DNA from: Streptomyces rubellomurinus
GTDB taxonomy: Bacteria; Actinomycetota; Actinomycetes; Streptomycetales; Streptomycetaceae
DNA: 37,023 nt
Direction of reading: 5' to 3'
Assembly (NCBI RefSeq): GCF_000961885.1
Contig: NZ_JZKH01000085.1
Location: 1 to 37,023 of the forward strand
The position numbers and the translations under genes were made by a program. Positions 1-6,550 of the stretch are shown here, piece after piece. Within the stretch, counting starts at the first letter, position 1. Each line of letters starts with the position of its first letter. The notes under the pieces are model-generated. The model saw only the letters and a list, made by a program, of their open reading frames with translations, was not told where the DNA came from and searched no databases.

Positions 1-145
1 GGCAGCGGGTGAGGGCGTTGCGGAGGCGGATGTCGGGGTTGGGGGTGGTGGTGAGGAGTTCGCCGGCCTGGATGAGGGTGGTCCAGTAGCGGGTGGGGTC
101 GCCGGTGGTGGGGAGGGGCTTGGTGGCGGTGAGGGAGAGGTAGGC
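1..145. repeat. Terminal direct repeat, left copy
   Basis: Bases 1-145 match 36879-37023 in direct orientation with two substitutions (positions 46 and 100). Both copies lie in coding sequence in the same frame. Confidence 0.97.
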
Positions 146-529
146 GGCGGTGAGGTTGCCGGTGGTGAACCAGCGGGCGAGGCCGTGCTGGTGGCCGGCG
201 CGGATGCCGCCGAGAGCGTCGATGGCGGTGAGGAAGAGGTCGACGACGGCGAGTTCGTGGGGGGTGAGGGTCTTGGGGATGTCGAAGACGCCGAGGGCTT
301 CGAGGAGTTCGCCGGTGTCGGCCTCGGAGTTGGGTCGGGGGTTGGCGAGGAGGGCGTCGTAGCAGTCGTCGAGGCGGCGGTTCACCTCGGCGGCCGGGAT
401 CGCGAGGGCGGTGCAGACGGCGCGGGCGGAGCGCAGGGGTTCGCGGGTGCGGCGGGCGAGGGTGGCGTAGGCCTGGGCGGGGGTGTGGCCGGTGTCGAAG
501 AGGTGGCGGGCGGCGAGGGCGAGTCGCAT
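1..529 (-). CDS. Unknown protein, 3' end cut by window edge
   Basis: I do not recognise this family. The minus-strand reading from the ATG at 529 runs open for 176 codons to the window edge. The product is soluble and mostly helical in look, begins MRLALAARHLFDTGHTPAQ, and has no signal peptide or membrane segment. It lies 16 nt after the stop of the RsbW-like ATPase gene on the same strand, so the two are probably co-transcribed. Its last 145 nt match the right end of the window (36879-37023) at 143 of 145 positions, in the same frame. If the missing end equals that copy, the full protein would be 187 residues ending in a Thr-rich tail. Codons are strongly C-ending, with many ACC and CCC. 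The reading frame is well supported; the function is unknown. Confidence 0.65.
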   Translation of the reverse strand, partial: MRLALAARHLFDTGHTPAQAYATLARRTREPLRSARAVCTALAIPAAEVNRRLDDCYDALLANPRPNSEADTGELLEALGVFDIPKTLTPHELAVVDLFLTAIDALGGIRAGHQHGLARWFTTGNLTAAYLSLTATKPLPTTGDPTRYWTTLIQAGELLTTTPNPDIRLRNALTRC

Positions 530-545
530 GGGTGGGGTGCCCTGT

Positions 546-962
546 TCAGGCGGCGGGGGCGATGAGGGCCCAGACGAACTTGCCGATCCCGCCCGCGCGC
601 GGGCAGCAGCCCCAGCGTTCGGCGAGCTCATTGACGAGGTGGAGGCCGCGTCCGCGCTCGTCGGTGAGGGTGGGCGGTCGGAGGGTGGGGCGGCCGGTTC
701 CGGCGTCGTGGACCTCGATACGGAGGAGGCCGTTGGTGACGGCGAAGCGGATCTCGATGAGGCGGTCGTCAGGGGCGTCGGAGTGCTGGGCGGCGTTGGT
801 GAAGAGTTCGCCGAGGAGGAGTTCGGCGATCTCGGAGTAGAGGGAGCCGGTGGGCAGGCCGGCGAGGTAGGCGCGCAGGAGGCGGCGGGCGTGGGGCGTC
901 GCGTCCGTGTCGGACGCGAGGCGGGTGACGAACGCGCGGGGGTGGCAGCAGGTTTTGAGCAT
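546..962 (-). CDS. RsbW-like ATP-binding (HATPase_c_2) regulatory protein
   Basis: This is a 138-residue single-domain GHKL/Bergerat ATPase of the anti-sigma-factor serine kinase type. The N box is visible as ELLLGELFTNAAQHS (about residues 45-60). The G1 box is EVHDAGTGRP, and the G2 region is DERGRGLHLVNELAERWG. No transmembrane or sensor domain is present, so the protein is cytosolic. Streptomycetes carry many such orphan RsbW-like genes, often next to XRE-type regulators and small unknown genes; here an XRE-TPR gene diverges from it. Its partner anti-anti-sigma or sigma factor is not in the window. The ATG is preceded by GAGG with 9 nt spacing, embedded in a perfect 12-bp palindrome (965-976). 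The family call is firm; kinase activity and target are unknown. Confidence 0.85.
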   Translation of the reverse strand: MLKTCCHPRAFVTRLASDTDATPHARRLLRAYLAGLPTGSLYSEIAELLLGELFTNAAQHSDAPDDRLIEIRFAVTNGLLRIEVHDAGTGRPTLRPPTLTDERGRGLHLVNELAERWGCCPRAGGIGKFVWALIAPAA

Positions 963-964
963 GG

Positions 965-976
965 CGAGGTACCTCG
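965..976. promoter_or_regulatory. 12-bp palindrome covering the Shine-Dalgarno of the RsbW-like gene
   Basis: CGAGGTACCTCG is a perfect palindrome ending 2 nt before the ATG at 962. It contains the GAGG ribosome-binding site of the minus-strand ATPase gene. It could be a protein operator or could mask the site in RNA. No function is shown by sequence alone. Confidence 0.4.
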
Positions 977-1189
977 GGAGGGGAAGGAACGGGGGGCTGT
1001 CCCTGCCTCACGCTGACGTGAATCAGGCGGGCGTGGGCAGGCAGCTGCGCGCCGGGGTCAACGCTCCTGCTCCTGGTGACCAGACGGCGACAACTGCGAT
1101 CTGTACGGAATCGATCACACACCGCCAGCGCCCTGGCGACAATGCTGTGGCGCGATCCAGAAGCGATCCCATCTCCGAGGAGCGCCTTG

Positions 1190-2479
1190 ATGCCCGATCA
1201 ACTGCGCCACGATATGAGGCAAGCCCGCCGTGCTTCCGGCATGGGCTGGGCCGAGTTCGCTCGTGCGAGCGGGTTCGGCGTGGCGTACCTGCGCAACGTC
1301 GAGAACGGCAACCGCCGGGTGACCGAGTCGGTGGCCAACGCCTACGACAGGGTCCTCGAGACGGGCGGAAGCTTCGCCGCTGCTCTTGCCGATGCCGCGC
1401 CTGTGGACGCTTCTTGGAACCAGGCCGGGGCGACTCTGGCGGTTCTTACGAGCCTGATGGAGGGAAGACGAGTGGATCGCCGAGGGTTCCTCGCTGCCGG
1501 CGTCGCCCTGTCGGCGTCAACGAACAATTGGGTCACGGCCATCGGGCGCACCCTCCTGGAGCCACGGGCCATGCCTGTGGACCACTCCTCCCTGCTGGAG
1601 GGTCTGGAGGGCCGGCTCCAACTCCTGCGCCACGTGGACGACGAACTCGGCAGCGGCGAGGTCTTCACGGCTGCGCGCAGTGACCTCGCCTTGGCGGTAG
1701 CGGCGATCAAGTCCCGTCGCTACAGGGGCGATCAGCTGTCGCGCCTGTACGCGATCACCACCGAGGCCGCCCGCCAGGTCGGCTGGGCGGCCTTCGACCA
1801 GGGCCGCGTCGGCCTCGCCCAGTCCTACTTCGACGCCTCCTTGCGGGCCTCCGCCGAGTGCGGCGATGTGGTCGCGGGTGCCTACACGCTGTCCTTCGCC
1901 GCCATCCAGTGCTACTCCTCCCCGGGCCTGGCCGGTCGGGCGGTGTCGTTCGTGGACGCGGCCCGGACCCAAGTGCGCGGTCGGAGCACCCCGCGGATGG
2001 AGGCGATGCTGGCCGCCCGCGCGGCCCGCGCGTGGTCGAAGGATGGGGCGAAGGAGGAGGCGAGGCACCAACTCCACCTGGCGCACGCCGCGTTGGACAA
2101 GGGGCGGCGTGAGGACGACCCCGGCTTCCTTTACTGGGTGGACTACGGCGAGATCGAGATGATCGCCGGCTCCTCCGCCCTGGAGCTGGGGGACCCTACC
2201 GAGGCCCTGCGCCGGTTCGAGGCCGGCATGCAGGCGTATCCGGGTGACGAGCAGTACCCCCGCAGCCACGCCATCTACCTCGCCCGCGCCGCGGAGGCGC
2301 ACCTCGCGCTGCACGACTTGGACGCCGCTGTGGCCACCGGCCGACACGCGGCAGCCTGCCTCGGCTCGGTCGACTCCGCGCGCTCCGCGTCCCAACTGCG
2401 GGGCCTGCGCGAGAAACTGGCCCCACACGCCGCCCACGCAGGGGTCCGCGACTTCCTAGAGGCCGGGCAGGCGCAGTAG
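1190..2479 (+). CDS. XRE-family regulator with C-terminal TPR-like repeats
   Basis: The product has 429 residues. Residues 5-56 form a Cro/CI-type helix-turn-helix (MRQARRASGMGWAEFARAS, then VAYLRNVENGNR). The C-terminal 300 residues are helical repeats of TPR type, as in many streptomycete XRE-TPR regulators that sense a peptide or a partner protein. Residues 96-110 read DRRGFLAAGVALSAS, which resembles a twin-arginine motif but lies inside the protein; it separates the HTH from the repeats. I chose the ATG at 1190 because GAGGAG lies 7 nt upstream; an in-frame ATG at 1142 lacks such a site. The gene diverges from the RsbW-like ATPase across 227 bp, and its last 24 nt overlap the convergent HAD gene. 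Confidence 0.85.
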   Translation: MPDQLRHDMRQARRASGMGWAEFARASGFGVAYLRNVENGNRRVTESVANAYDRVLETGGSFAAALADAAPVDASWNQAGATLAVLTSLMEGRRVDRRGFLAAGVALSASTNNWVTAIGRTLLEPRAMPVDHSSLLEGLEGRLQLLRHVDDELGSGEVFTAARSDLALAVAAIKSRRYRGDQLSRLYAITTEAARQVGWAAFDQGRVGLAQSYFDASLRASAECGDVVAGAYTLSFAAIQCYSSPGLAGRAVSFVDAARTQVRGRSTPRMEAMLAARAARAWSKDGAKEEARHQLHLAHAALDKGRREDDPGFLYWVDYGEIEMIAGSSALELGDPTEALRRFEAGMQAYPGDEQYPRSHAIYLARAAEAHLALHDLDAAVATGRHAAACLGSVDSARSASQLRGLREKLAPHAAHAGVRDFLEAGQAQ

Positions 2480-3088
2480 CTCGCGCAGCCGCCGTACGAC
2501 CACGTCCTCGTCCAGCCCGAGTACCGGGGTGAAGCCGAGCCGCTGGGCGGCGACGAGGTTGTCCTCGCTGTCGTCCACGAACAGGCACTCCTCGGCGCTG
2601 ACGCCCAGGCAGTCCAGTACGACCTGAAATGCCTCTGGTTCGGGCTTGCGGACACCGTGTTCCGCCGACAGCACCACCGCGTCGAAGGTGTTGTCCAGGT
2701 CGAAGCCGGCGTACGGGTCGTAGGGCTGCCGGCCGAGGCTGTTGGACAGCACCGCAGTCCGCACCCCCGCCGCGCGAGCCTGCCGCGCGACCTGGAGGAC
2801 CGGGTACGCCGGGAAAGCGTCGTGGAGGTACCTGGCCAGCAGGTTGTCCGACTTCACTCCCATCAGGGCCGCGAACCCGGCGTTCCAGTCCTCCTGGCTG
2901 ATCCGGCCGAGTTCAAGGCGCCTGAACAGGTCCTGTCCGCGAGGGTCCGACCAGGCGCGCAGGAACGTCCCCGGGGCGATCCGCTCCCGGTTCTCGAACC
3001 ATGTGATGACCTCCACCATGTTCGACGTCAGGACGCCGAAGAAGTCGAAGACCACCGCACGAAACGAACTCGCTGCCGCCCGATCCAT
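2456..3088 (-). CDS. HAD-superfamily hydrolase
   Basis: The product is a 210-residue haloacid dehalogenase-like enzyme. Motif I is FDFFGVL with the nucleophile Asp15; the second Asp typical of phosphatases is replaced by Phe, as in the FDFGGVL-type branch. Motif II is LSNS (about 114-117). The motif III lysine is Lys148 in VRKPEPEAF, and motif IV is FVDDSEDN (170-177). The substrate cannot be told from sequence. The ATG at 3088 has no Shine-Dalgarno; it follows a TACGCT box by exactly 6 nt, which fits a leaderless transcript. A GTG 6 nt upstream is the alternative start. The 3' end overlaps the convergent XRE gene by 24 nt, so both genes must terminate inside each other. Confidence 0.87.
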   Translation of the reverse strand: MDRAAASSFRAVVFDFFGVLTSNMVEVITWFENRERIAPGTFLRAWSDPRGQDLFRRLELGRISQEDWNAGFAALMGVKSDNLLARYLHDAFPAYPVLQVARQARAAGVRTAVLSNSLGRQPYDPYAGFDLDNTFDAVVLSAEHGVRKPEPEAFQVVLDCLGVSAEECLFVDDSEDNLVAAQRLGFTPVLGLDEDVVVRRLRELLRLPGL

Positions 3089-3094
3089 CCGCAC

Positions 3095-3100
3095 AGCGTA
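3095..3100 (-). promoter_or_regulatory. -10 box of a leaderless HAD transcript
   Basis: TACGCT on the minus strand is followed by 6 nt and then ATG. No clear -35 is visible. Confidence 0.45.
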
Positions 3101-3139
3101 CGGGGAACCCACCGTTGGCCGACACCCGGCGACACGCGT

Positions 3140-3177
3140 GAGGGCGGGGCCGTGGTGGTGTCCACGGCCCCGCCCTC
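3140..3177 (-). terminator. Hairpin terminator after msrB
   Basis: A perfect 16-bp inverted repeat (arms 3140-3155 and 3162-3177, GAGGGCGGGGCCGTGG and its complement) encloses a 6-nt loop. It lies 15 nt past the msrB stop. There is no long U tract, as is usual in high-GC actinomycetes. Confidence 0.85.
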
Positions 3178-3192
3178 GAAGGATGCGGGGTG

Positions 3193-3597
3193 CTACTCCG
3201 CCGGCTTCAGCGTCAGCGAGATGCTGTTGATGCAGTAGCGCTGGTCGGTCGGGGTGCCGTAGCCCTCGCCCTCGAAGACGTGGCCGAGGTGGCCGCCGCA
3301 GGTGGCGCAGCGGACCTCGACGCGGCGCATGCCGAGGGAGGTGTCCTCGATGTACTGGACGCGGTCCTCGGCGAGCGGCGCGTAGTAGGACGGCCAGCCG
3401 CAGTGGCTGTCGAACTTGGTCTCGGAGCTGAACAGTTCGGCCCCGCAGGCGCGGCAGCTGTAGACGCCGACGGTCTTGGTGTCGGTGTACTCGCCGACGA
3501 AGGGGCGCTCGGTGCCGGCCTCGCGGAGCACGTGGTACTCCTCGGGGCTGAGCTGGGCGCGCCACTCGGCTTCGGACTTCTGGATCTCGTAGCTCAT
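3193..3597 (-). CDS. msrB: Peptide-methionine (R)-S-oxide reductase MsrB
   Basis: The enzyme reduces methionine-R-sulfoxide in oxidised proteins in the cytosol, using thioredoxin-type donors. The 134-residue product is a stand-alone SelR/MsrB domain of normal size. The zinc ligands are Cys48 and Cys51 (CRAC) and Cys97 and Cys100 (CATC). The catalytic cysteine is Cys122 in RYCINSISL, and Cys66 in DSHCGWPS is placed as a resolving cysteine. The chosen ATG has GGGAG 5 nt upstream; the GTG just before it is too close to that site. It lies 30 nt after murC on the same strand and may be co-transcribed, which would place oxidative repair downstream of a cell-wall gene. Confidence 0.97.
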   Translation of the reverse strand: MSYEIQKSEAEWRAQLSPEEYHVLREAGTERPFVGEYTDTKTVGVYSCRACGAELFSSETKFDSHCGWPSYYAPLAEDRVQYIEDTSLGMRRVEVRCATCGGHLGHVFEGEGYGTPTDQRYCINSISLTLKPAE

Positions 3598-3627
3598 CAC
3601 GGCTCCCGACGCGATAGGCGCGATAGG

Positions 3628-5031
3628 TCAGACGTTGGAGGCAACGTTGGCCAGGTGCCGCAGAATTTCCGGCCCCAGGTTGGTGACGTCCCCCGCGCCC
3701 ATGGTGAGCAGCAGGTCGCCGGGGCGGGCCAGCCCGGCGAGCAGGGCGGGGGCGGCGGCGAAGTCGTGTTCGGCGGTGACGTCGGCGCCGGCCCGGCGGG
3801 CGGCGTCGATGATCAGCTCGCTGGTCACGCCCGGGATCGGGTCCTCGCGGGCCGGGTAGATGTCGAGCACCACCGAGGTGTCGGCGAGCGCGAGGGCGGC
3901 GCCCATCTCCTCGGCGAGCTGCTGGGTGCGGCTGAACAGGTGCGGCTGGAAGACGACCAGGACGCGGCCCTCGGTGGCCTCGCGGATGGCCTCCAGGTCG
4001 GCGGTCATCTCGGTGGGGTGGTGGGCGTAGGAGTCGATCACCTGGACGCCGCCCGCCTCGCCCTTGAGCTGCAGGCGGCGGCGCACGCCGGTGTAGGCGC
4101 CGAGCGCCTTGGCGAGGTCGGCGGCGGGGACGCCGAGCGCGACGCCGGCGGCGAGCGCGGCCACCGCGTTGTGGGCGTAGTGCCGGCCGGGCACCGAGAC
4201 GGTGAAGGTCAGCTCGGCGCCGTCGAGCAGCACGGTGACCTCGCTGGTCATGCCGTGGGCGACCACCGACAGGACGCGCAGGTCGGCGTCCTCGGCGGCG
4301 CCGACCGTCACCACGTTCAGGCCCTCGCGGCCGGCCACCCGGGCGGTGAGCTCGCGGGCGCCGTCGTGGTCGGCGGAGACCACCAGGGTGCCGCCGGGGA
4401 CGATCCGGCCGACGAAGGTCTCGAAGGACTCGTAGATCTCGTCGATCGAGGCGTAGTTGGCGTGGTGGTCCAGTTCCACGTTGAGCACGATCGCCACCTC
4501 GGGCGCGTACTTGTGGAAGCTGCGGTCGCTCTCGTCGGCCTCGGCGACGAAGATCTCCCCGGCGCCGTGGTGGGCGTTGGAGCCGGGCGCGTCGAGGTCA
4601 CCGCCGATGGCGTAGGACGGGTCCAGGCCCAGCTCGCCGAGGGCGACGGCGAGCATGCTGGTGGTGGTGGTCTTGCCGTGGGTGCCGGCGACGGCGAGCG
4701 CCCGGCGGCCGCCCATCAGCGCGGCGAGCGCGTCGGAGCGGTGCACCACCGGGATGCCGCGCTCGCGGGCGGCGGCCAGCTCGGGGTTGTCGGTGCGGAT
4801 CGCGCTGGAGACGACGATGCTGCTGGCGCCGTCCGGCACGTGCTCGGCGGCGTGGCCGACGTGCACGGTGGCGCCCAGCGCCCGCAGCGCGAGGACGGTC
4901 TCGGACTCCTTGGAGTCGCTGCCGGAGACGCTGGCGCCGCGCACCGCGAGGATCTTCGCCAGGCCGGACATCCCGGCGCCGCCGATACCGATGAAGTGCG
5001 GGGCGTGCAGGTCGTGCGCGGCGTCGTTCAA
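3628..5031 (-). CDS. murC: UDP-N-acetylmuramate--L-alanine ligase MurC
   Basis: MurC adds L-Ala to UDP-MurNAc with ATP, the first peptide step of peptidoglycan synthesis in the cytosol. The product has 467 residues. The N-terminal Rossmann domain has GIGGAGMSG (15-23). The ATP-binding loop is GTHGKTTTTS (116-125), EADESD is at 164-169, and the Mur ligase C-terminal domain begins near 310 with SYAHHPTEM at 334-342. The frame stays open far upstream, but homology begins at a TTG codon at 5031 with GGAG 7 nt before it, so I take this rare start. Unusually for murC, no division-cluster genes (murG, ftsQ) adjoin it; its neighbours are msrB and a small Usp-like gene. Confidence 0.95.
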   Translation of the reverse strand: MNDAAHDLHAPHFIGIGGAGMSGLAKILAVRGASVSGSDSKESETVLALRALGATVHVGHAAEHVPDGASSIVVSSAIRTDNPELAAARERGIPVVHRSDALAALMGGRRALAVAGTHGKTTTTSMLAVALGELGLDPSYAIGGDLDAPGSNAHHGAGEIFVAEADESDRSFHKYAPEVAIVLNVELDHHANYASIDEIYESFETFVGRIVPGGTLVVSADHDGARELTARVAGREGLNVVTVGAAEDADLRVLSVVAHGMTSEVTVLLDGAELTFTVSVPGRHYAHNAVAALAAGVALGVPAADLAKALGAYTGVRRRLQLKGEAGGVQVIDSYAHHPTEMTADLEAIREATEGRVLVVFQPHLFSRTQQLAEEMGAALALADTSVVLDIYPAREDPIPGVTSELIIDAARRAGADVTAEHDFAAAPALLAGLARPGDLLLTMGAGDVTNLGPEILRHLANVASNV

Positions 5032-5083
5032 GGCGGGGCTCCGTACGGGCGGGGGCTGGCTGTGGGCGGGGCGGGCCGGACGC

Positions 5084-5118
5084 GAATCGTCCTCGCGGGC
5101 CGGCCGCAAGGACGATTC
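5084..5118 (-). terminator. Hairpin between the Usp-like gene and murC
   Basis: Arms GAATCGTCCT (5084-5093) and AGGACGATTC (5109-5118) pair perfectly, and after one mismatch an inner 4-bp GC stem extends the helix. It lies 20 nt past the stop of the upstream gene and 53 nt before the murC start. It could be a terminator or an attenuator in the murC leader. Confidence 0.55.
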
Positions 5119-5138
5119 TGCACCACCGGCGCGCGGAG

Positions 5139-5600
5139 TCAGGAGTCGCTGGCGAACAGCCGCAGCACCGGGACCCCCACCTTGTGCCGGGCCTGGGAGG
5201 CCCAGTCGCGGTGGAAGAACTCCTCGACGAAGTGCGGTGAGGTGAGCACCACCACCTCGTCCGCCTCCTGCTGCCGGACCACCTCGCGCAGCCGGTCCAG
5301 CGGCTTCTCCTCCACCAGCTCGCCGACCGCCTCGGCCCCGGCCGCGCGCAGGTGGCGCAGGCTGTGCTCCAGCGACTCGGTGGCCACGGTCGGGCCGGTC
5401 TCGGACTCGTCGTGCTCGTGCACCACCTTGTCCAGGTGGCCGAGGGCGACGTCGTCGAGCGCCCGCAGCAGCTCGTCCTGCTTGCCGCGCGGCTGCATCA
5501 GGACGACGAAGGACACCTTCTCGTCGCTGTGGAGCGTGGTGACCAGCTCCACGTCCGCGTCGGAGAGAGCCTTCTCGATCATCAGTACCGTCTTGAACAC
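5139..5600 (-). CDS. Conserved actinobacterial protein, Usp-like fold
   Basis: The product has 153 residues and is soluble, with an alternating strand/helix pattern. The C-terminal stretch DEVVVLTSPHFVEEFFHRDW followed by KVGVPVLRLFA recalls universal-stress-protein domains, but the usual G-2x-G-9x-G nucleotide loop is not evident. I cannot name a function. The GTG start at 5600 has a strong GGAAGGG site 6 nt upstream. It lies between a RibD-type reductase gene (57 nt upstream) and murC (107 nt downstream) on one strand, so it may share their transcript. The downstream hairpin would limit read-through. Confidence 0.8.
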   Translation of the reverse strand: MFKTVLMIEKALSDADVELVTTLHSDEKVSFVVLMQPRGKQDELLRALDDVALGHLDKVVHEHDESETGPTVATESLEHSLRHLRAAGAEAVGELVEEKPLDRLREVVRQQEADEVVVLTSPHFVEEFFHRDWASQARHKVGVPVLRLFASDS

Positions 5601-5657
5601 GTGAGTCCCTTCCAGTGGCCGGCCCCCGGGCCCCGGCATCGCATAACGGGATCACGA

Positions 5658-6443
5658 TCAGGGGGTCACGGGGTCATCCGAACCCAGGTGACGCAGGTAG
5701 CGGGTGAAGAGGAATCCTTTCTGCTCGATCAATGAGACCAGCCGCATCCGCTGCACGTCAGGCATTTGCGCATGGTGGACGATCCGCGGCGCGTCGCCGC
5801 CCGTGATCAGCGGGGCCAGCGACAGGCACAGCTCGTCCAGCAGGTCCACCGTCGCCAGCTGCCCCAGCAGCCGCGGACCGCCCTCGCACAGCAGCCGCGT
5901 CCAGCCGCGCTCCGCGAGCGCCGCCACGCCCGTCCGCAGGTCCACCGAGCCGAGGCCGGCGAGCACCAGGTCCGCGACCTCGGCGACGGCCCGGCGGCGC
6001 TCCTCGGGGGCGTCCTCGGTGGTGATGACCACCGTCCTGACCAGCGGCTCCGTGAACAGCGGCGCGCCCAGGTCGAGGTCCAGCGACCGGGTCACGATCG
6101 CGATCGCCGGGGCCGGGGCCTGCCCGGCCGCGGCCCGCGCCGCCGCGAACTCGGCCCGCGCCCGGGCCGGCCGGTAGCCCTCGACCCGGACCGTCTCGGC
6201 GCCCACCAGCACCACGTCCGAGAGCGCGCGCAGCACGCCGAAGATCCGCTTGTCGGCGTCGCCGGACAGGCCCTCGGACACGCCGTCGAGCTTCGCCGCG
6301 CCGTCCAGCCCGGTCACCATGTTGGCGCGCAGCCAGGGGCGGCCCCGATTCACCTGGTCGGGGTACGCGTAGAGGGCGGCCAGCGCCTCCAGGGAGGACG
6401 GATCGGCGACGGGCCCGTCGAGCGGGTTGATCAGCAGGTGCAT
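5658..6443 (-). CDS. Pyrimidine reductase family protein (RibD C-terminal domain)
   Basis: The 261-residue product matches the stand-alone RibD C-terminal/dihydrofolate-reductase-like fold. Visible family features are RANMVTGLDGAAKLDG near residue 40, SDVVLVGAETVRVEGY near 80-95 (NADPH side) and LLCEGGPRLLGQL near 185. RibD proper reduces the ribosylaminopyrimidine in riboflavin synthesis, but the N-terminal deaminase domain is absent and no rib genes are nearby. The substrate is therefore open. The ATG at 6443 has GAGG only 2 nt upstream, which is too close for normal initiation; a leaderless or downstream start is possible. It diverges from zapE across 107 bp. Confidence 0.85.
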   Translation of the reverse strand: MHLLINPLDGPVADPSSLEALAALYAYPDQVNRGRPWLRANMVTGLDGAAKLDGVSEGLSGDADKRIFGVLRALSDVVLVGAETVRVEGYRPARARAEFAAARAAAGQAPAPAIAIVTRSLDLDLGAPLFTEPLVRTVVITTEDAPEERRRAVAEVADLVLAGLGSVDLRTGVAALAERGWTRLLCEGGPRLLGQLATVDLLDELCLSLAPLITGGDAPRIVHHAQMPDVQRMRLVSLIEQKGFLFTRYLRHLGSDDPVTP

Positions 6444-6460
6444 GTCCTCAGTCTTCCACC

Positions 6461-6516
6461 GTGGGCCGTTCGGGGGTCGTTCGTGGGCCGTTCGAGGGGA
6501 GTCCGGAGGCCGTTCG
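6461..6516. repeat. Cluster of GGCCGTTCG repeats in the ribD-like/zapE intergenic region
   Basis: Copies of GGNCGTTCG begin near 6464, 6474, 6486 and 6508; two of them extend to GTGGGCCGTTCG (6461-6472 and 6483-6494, 22 nt apart). They fill the divergent promoter region and could bind a regulator. Confidence 0.5.
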
Positions 6517-6536
6517 GAGGGCGGGGGGACCAGGCG

Positions 6537-6542
6537 TACCCT
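6537..6542 (+). promoter_or_regulatory. -10 box close to the zapE start
   Basis: TACCCT lies 8 nt before the GTG at 6551 and no Shine-Dalgarno intervenes, suggesting a leaderless or near-leaderless mRNA. A weak TTCGGA sits 18 nt upstream as a possible -35. Confidence 0.4.
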
Positions 6543-6550
6543 CTACTGAT

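Noticed and set aside
3190..5604. Very long plus-strand open frame opposite murC and msrB
   Set aside because: Low-complexity Gly/Ala/Val/Asp translation typical of antisense frames in high-GC DNA; murC and msrB explain the region.
5658..6443. Riboflavin biosynthesis RibD
   Set aside because: The deaminase domain and other rib genes are missing; only the reductase fold is supported.
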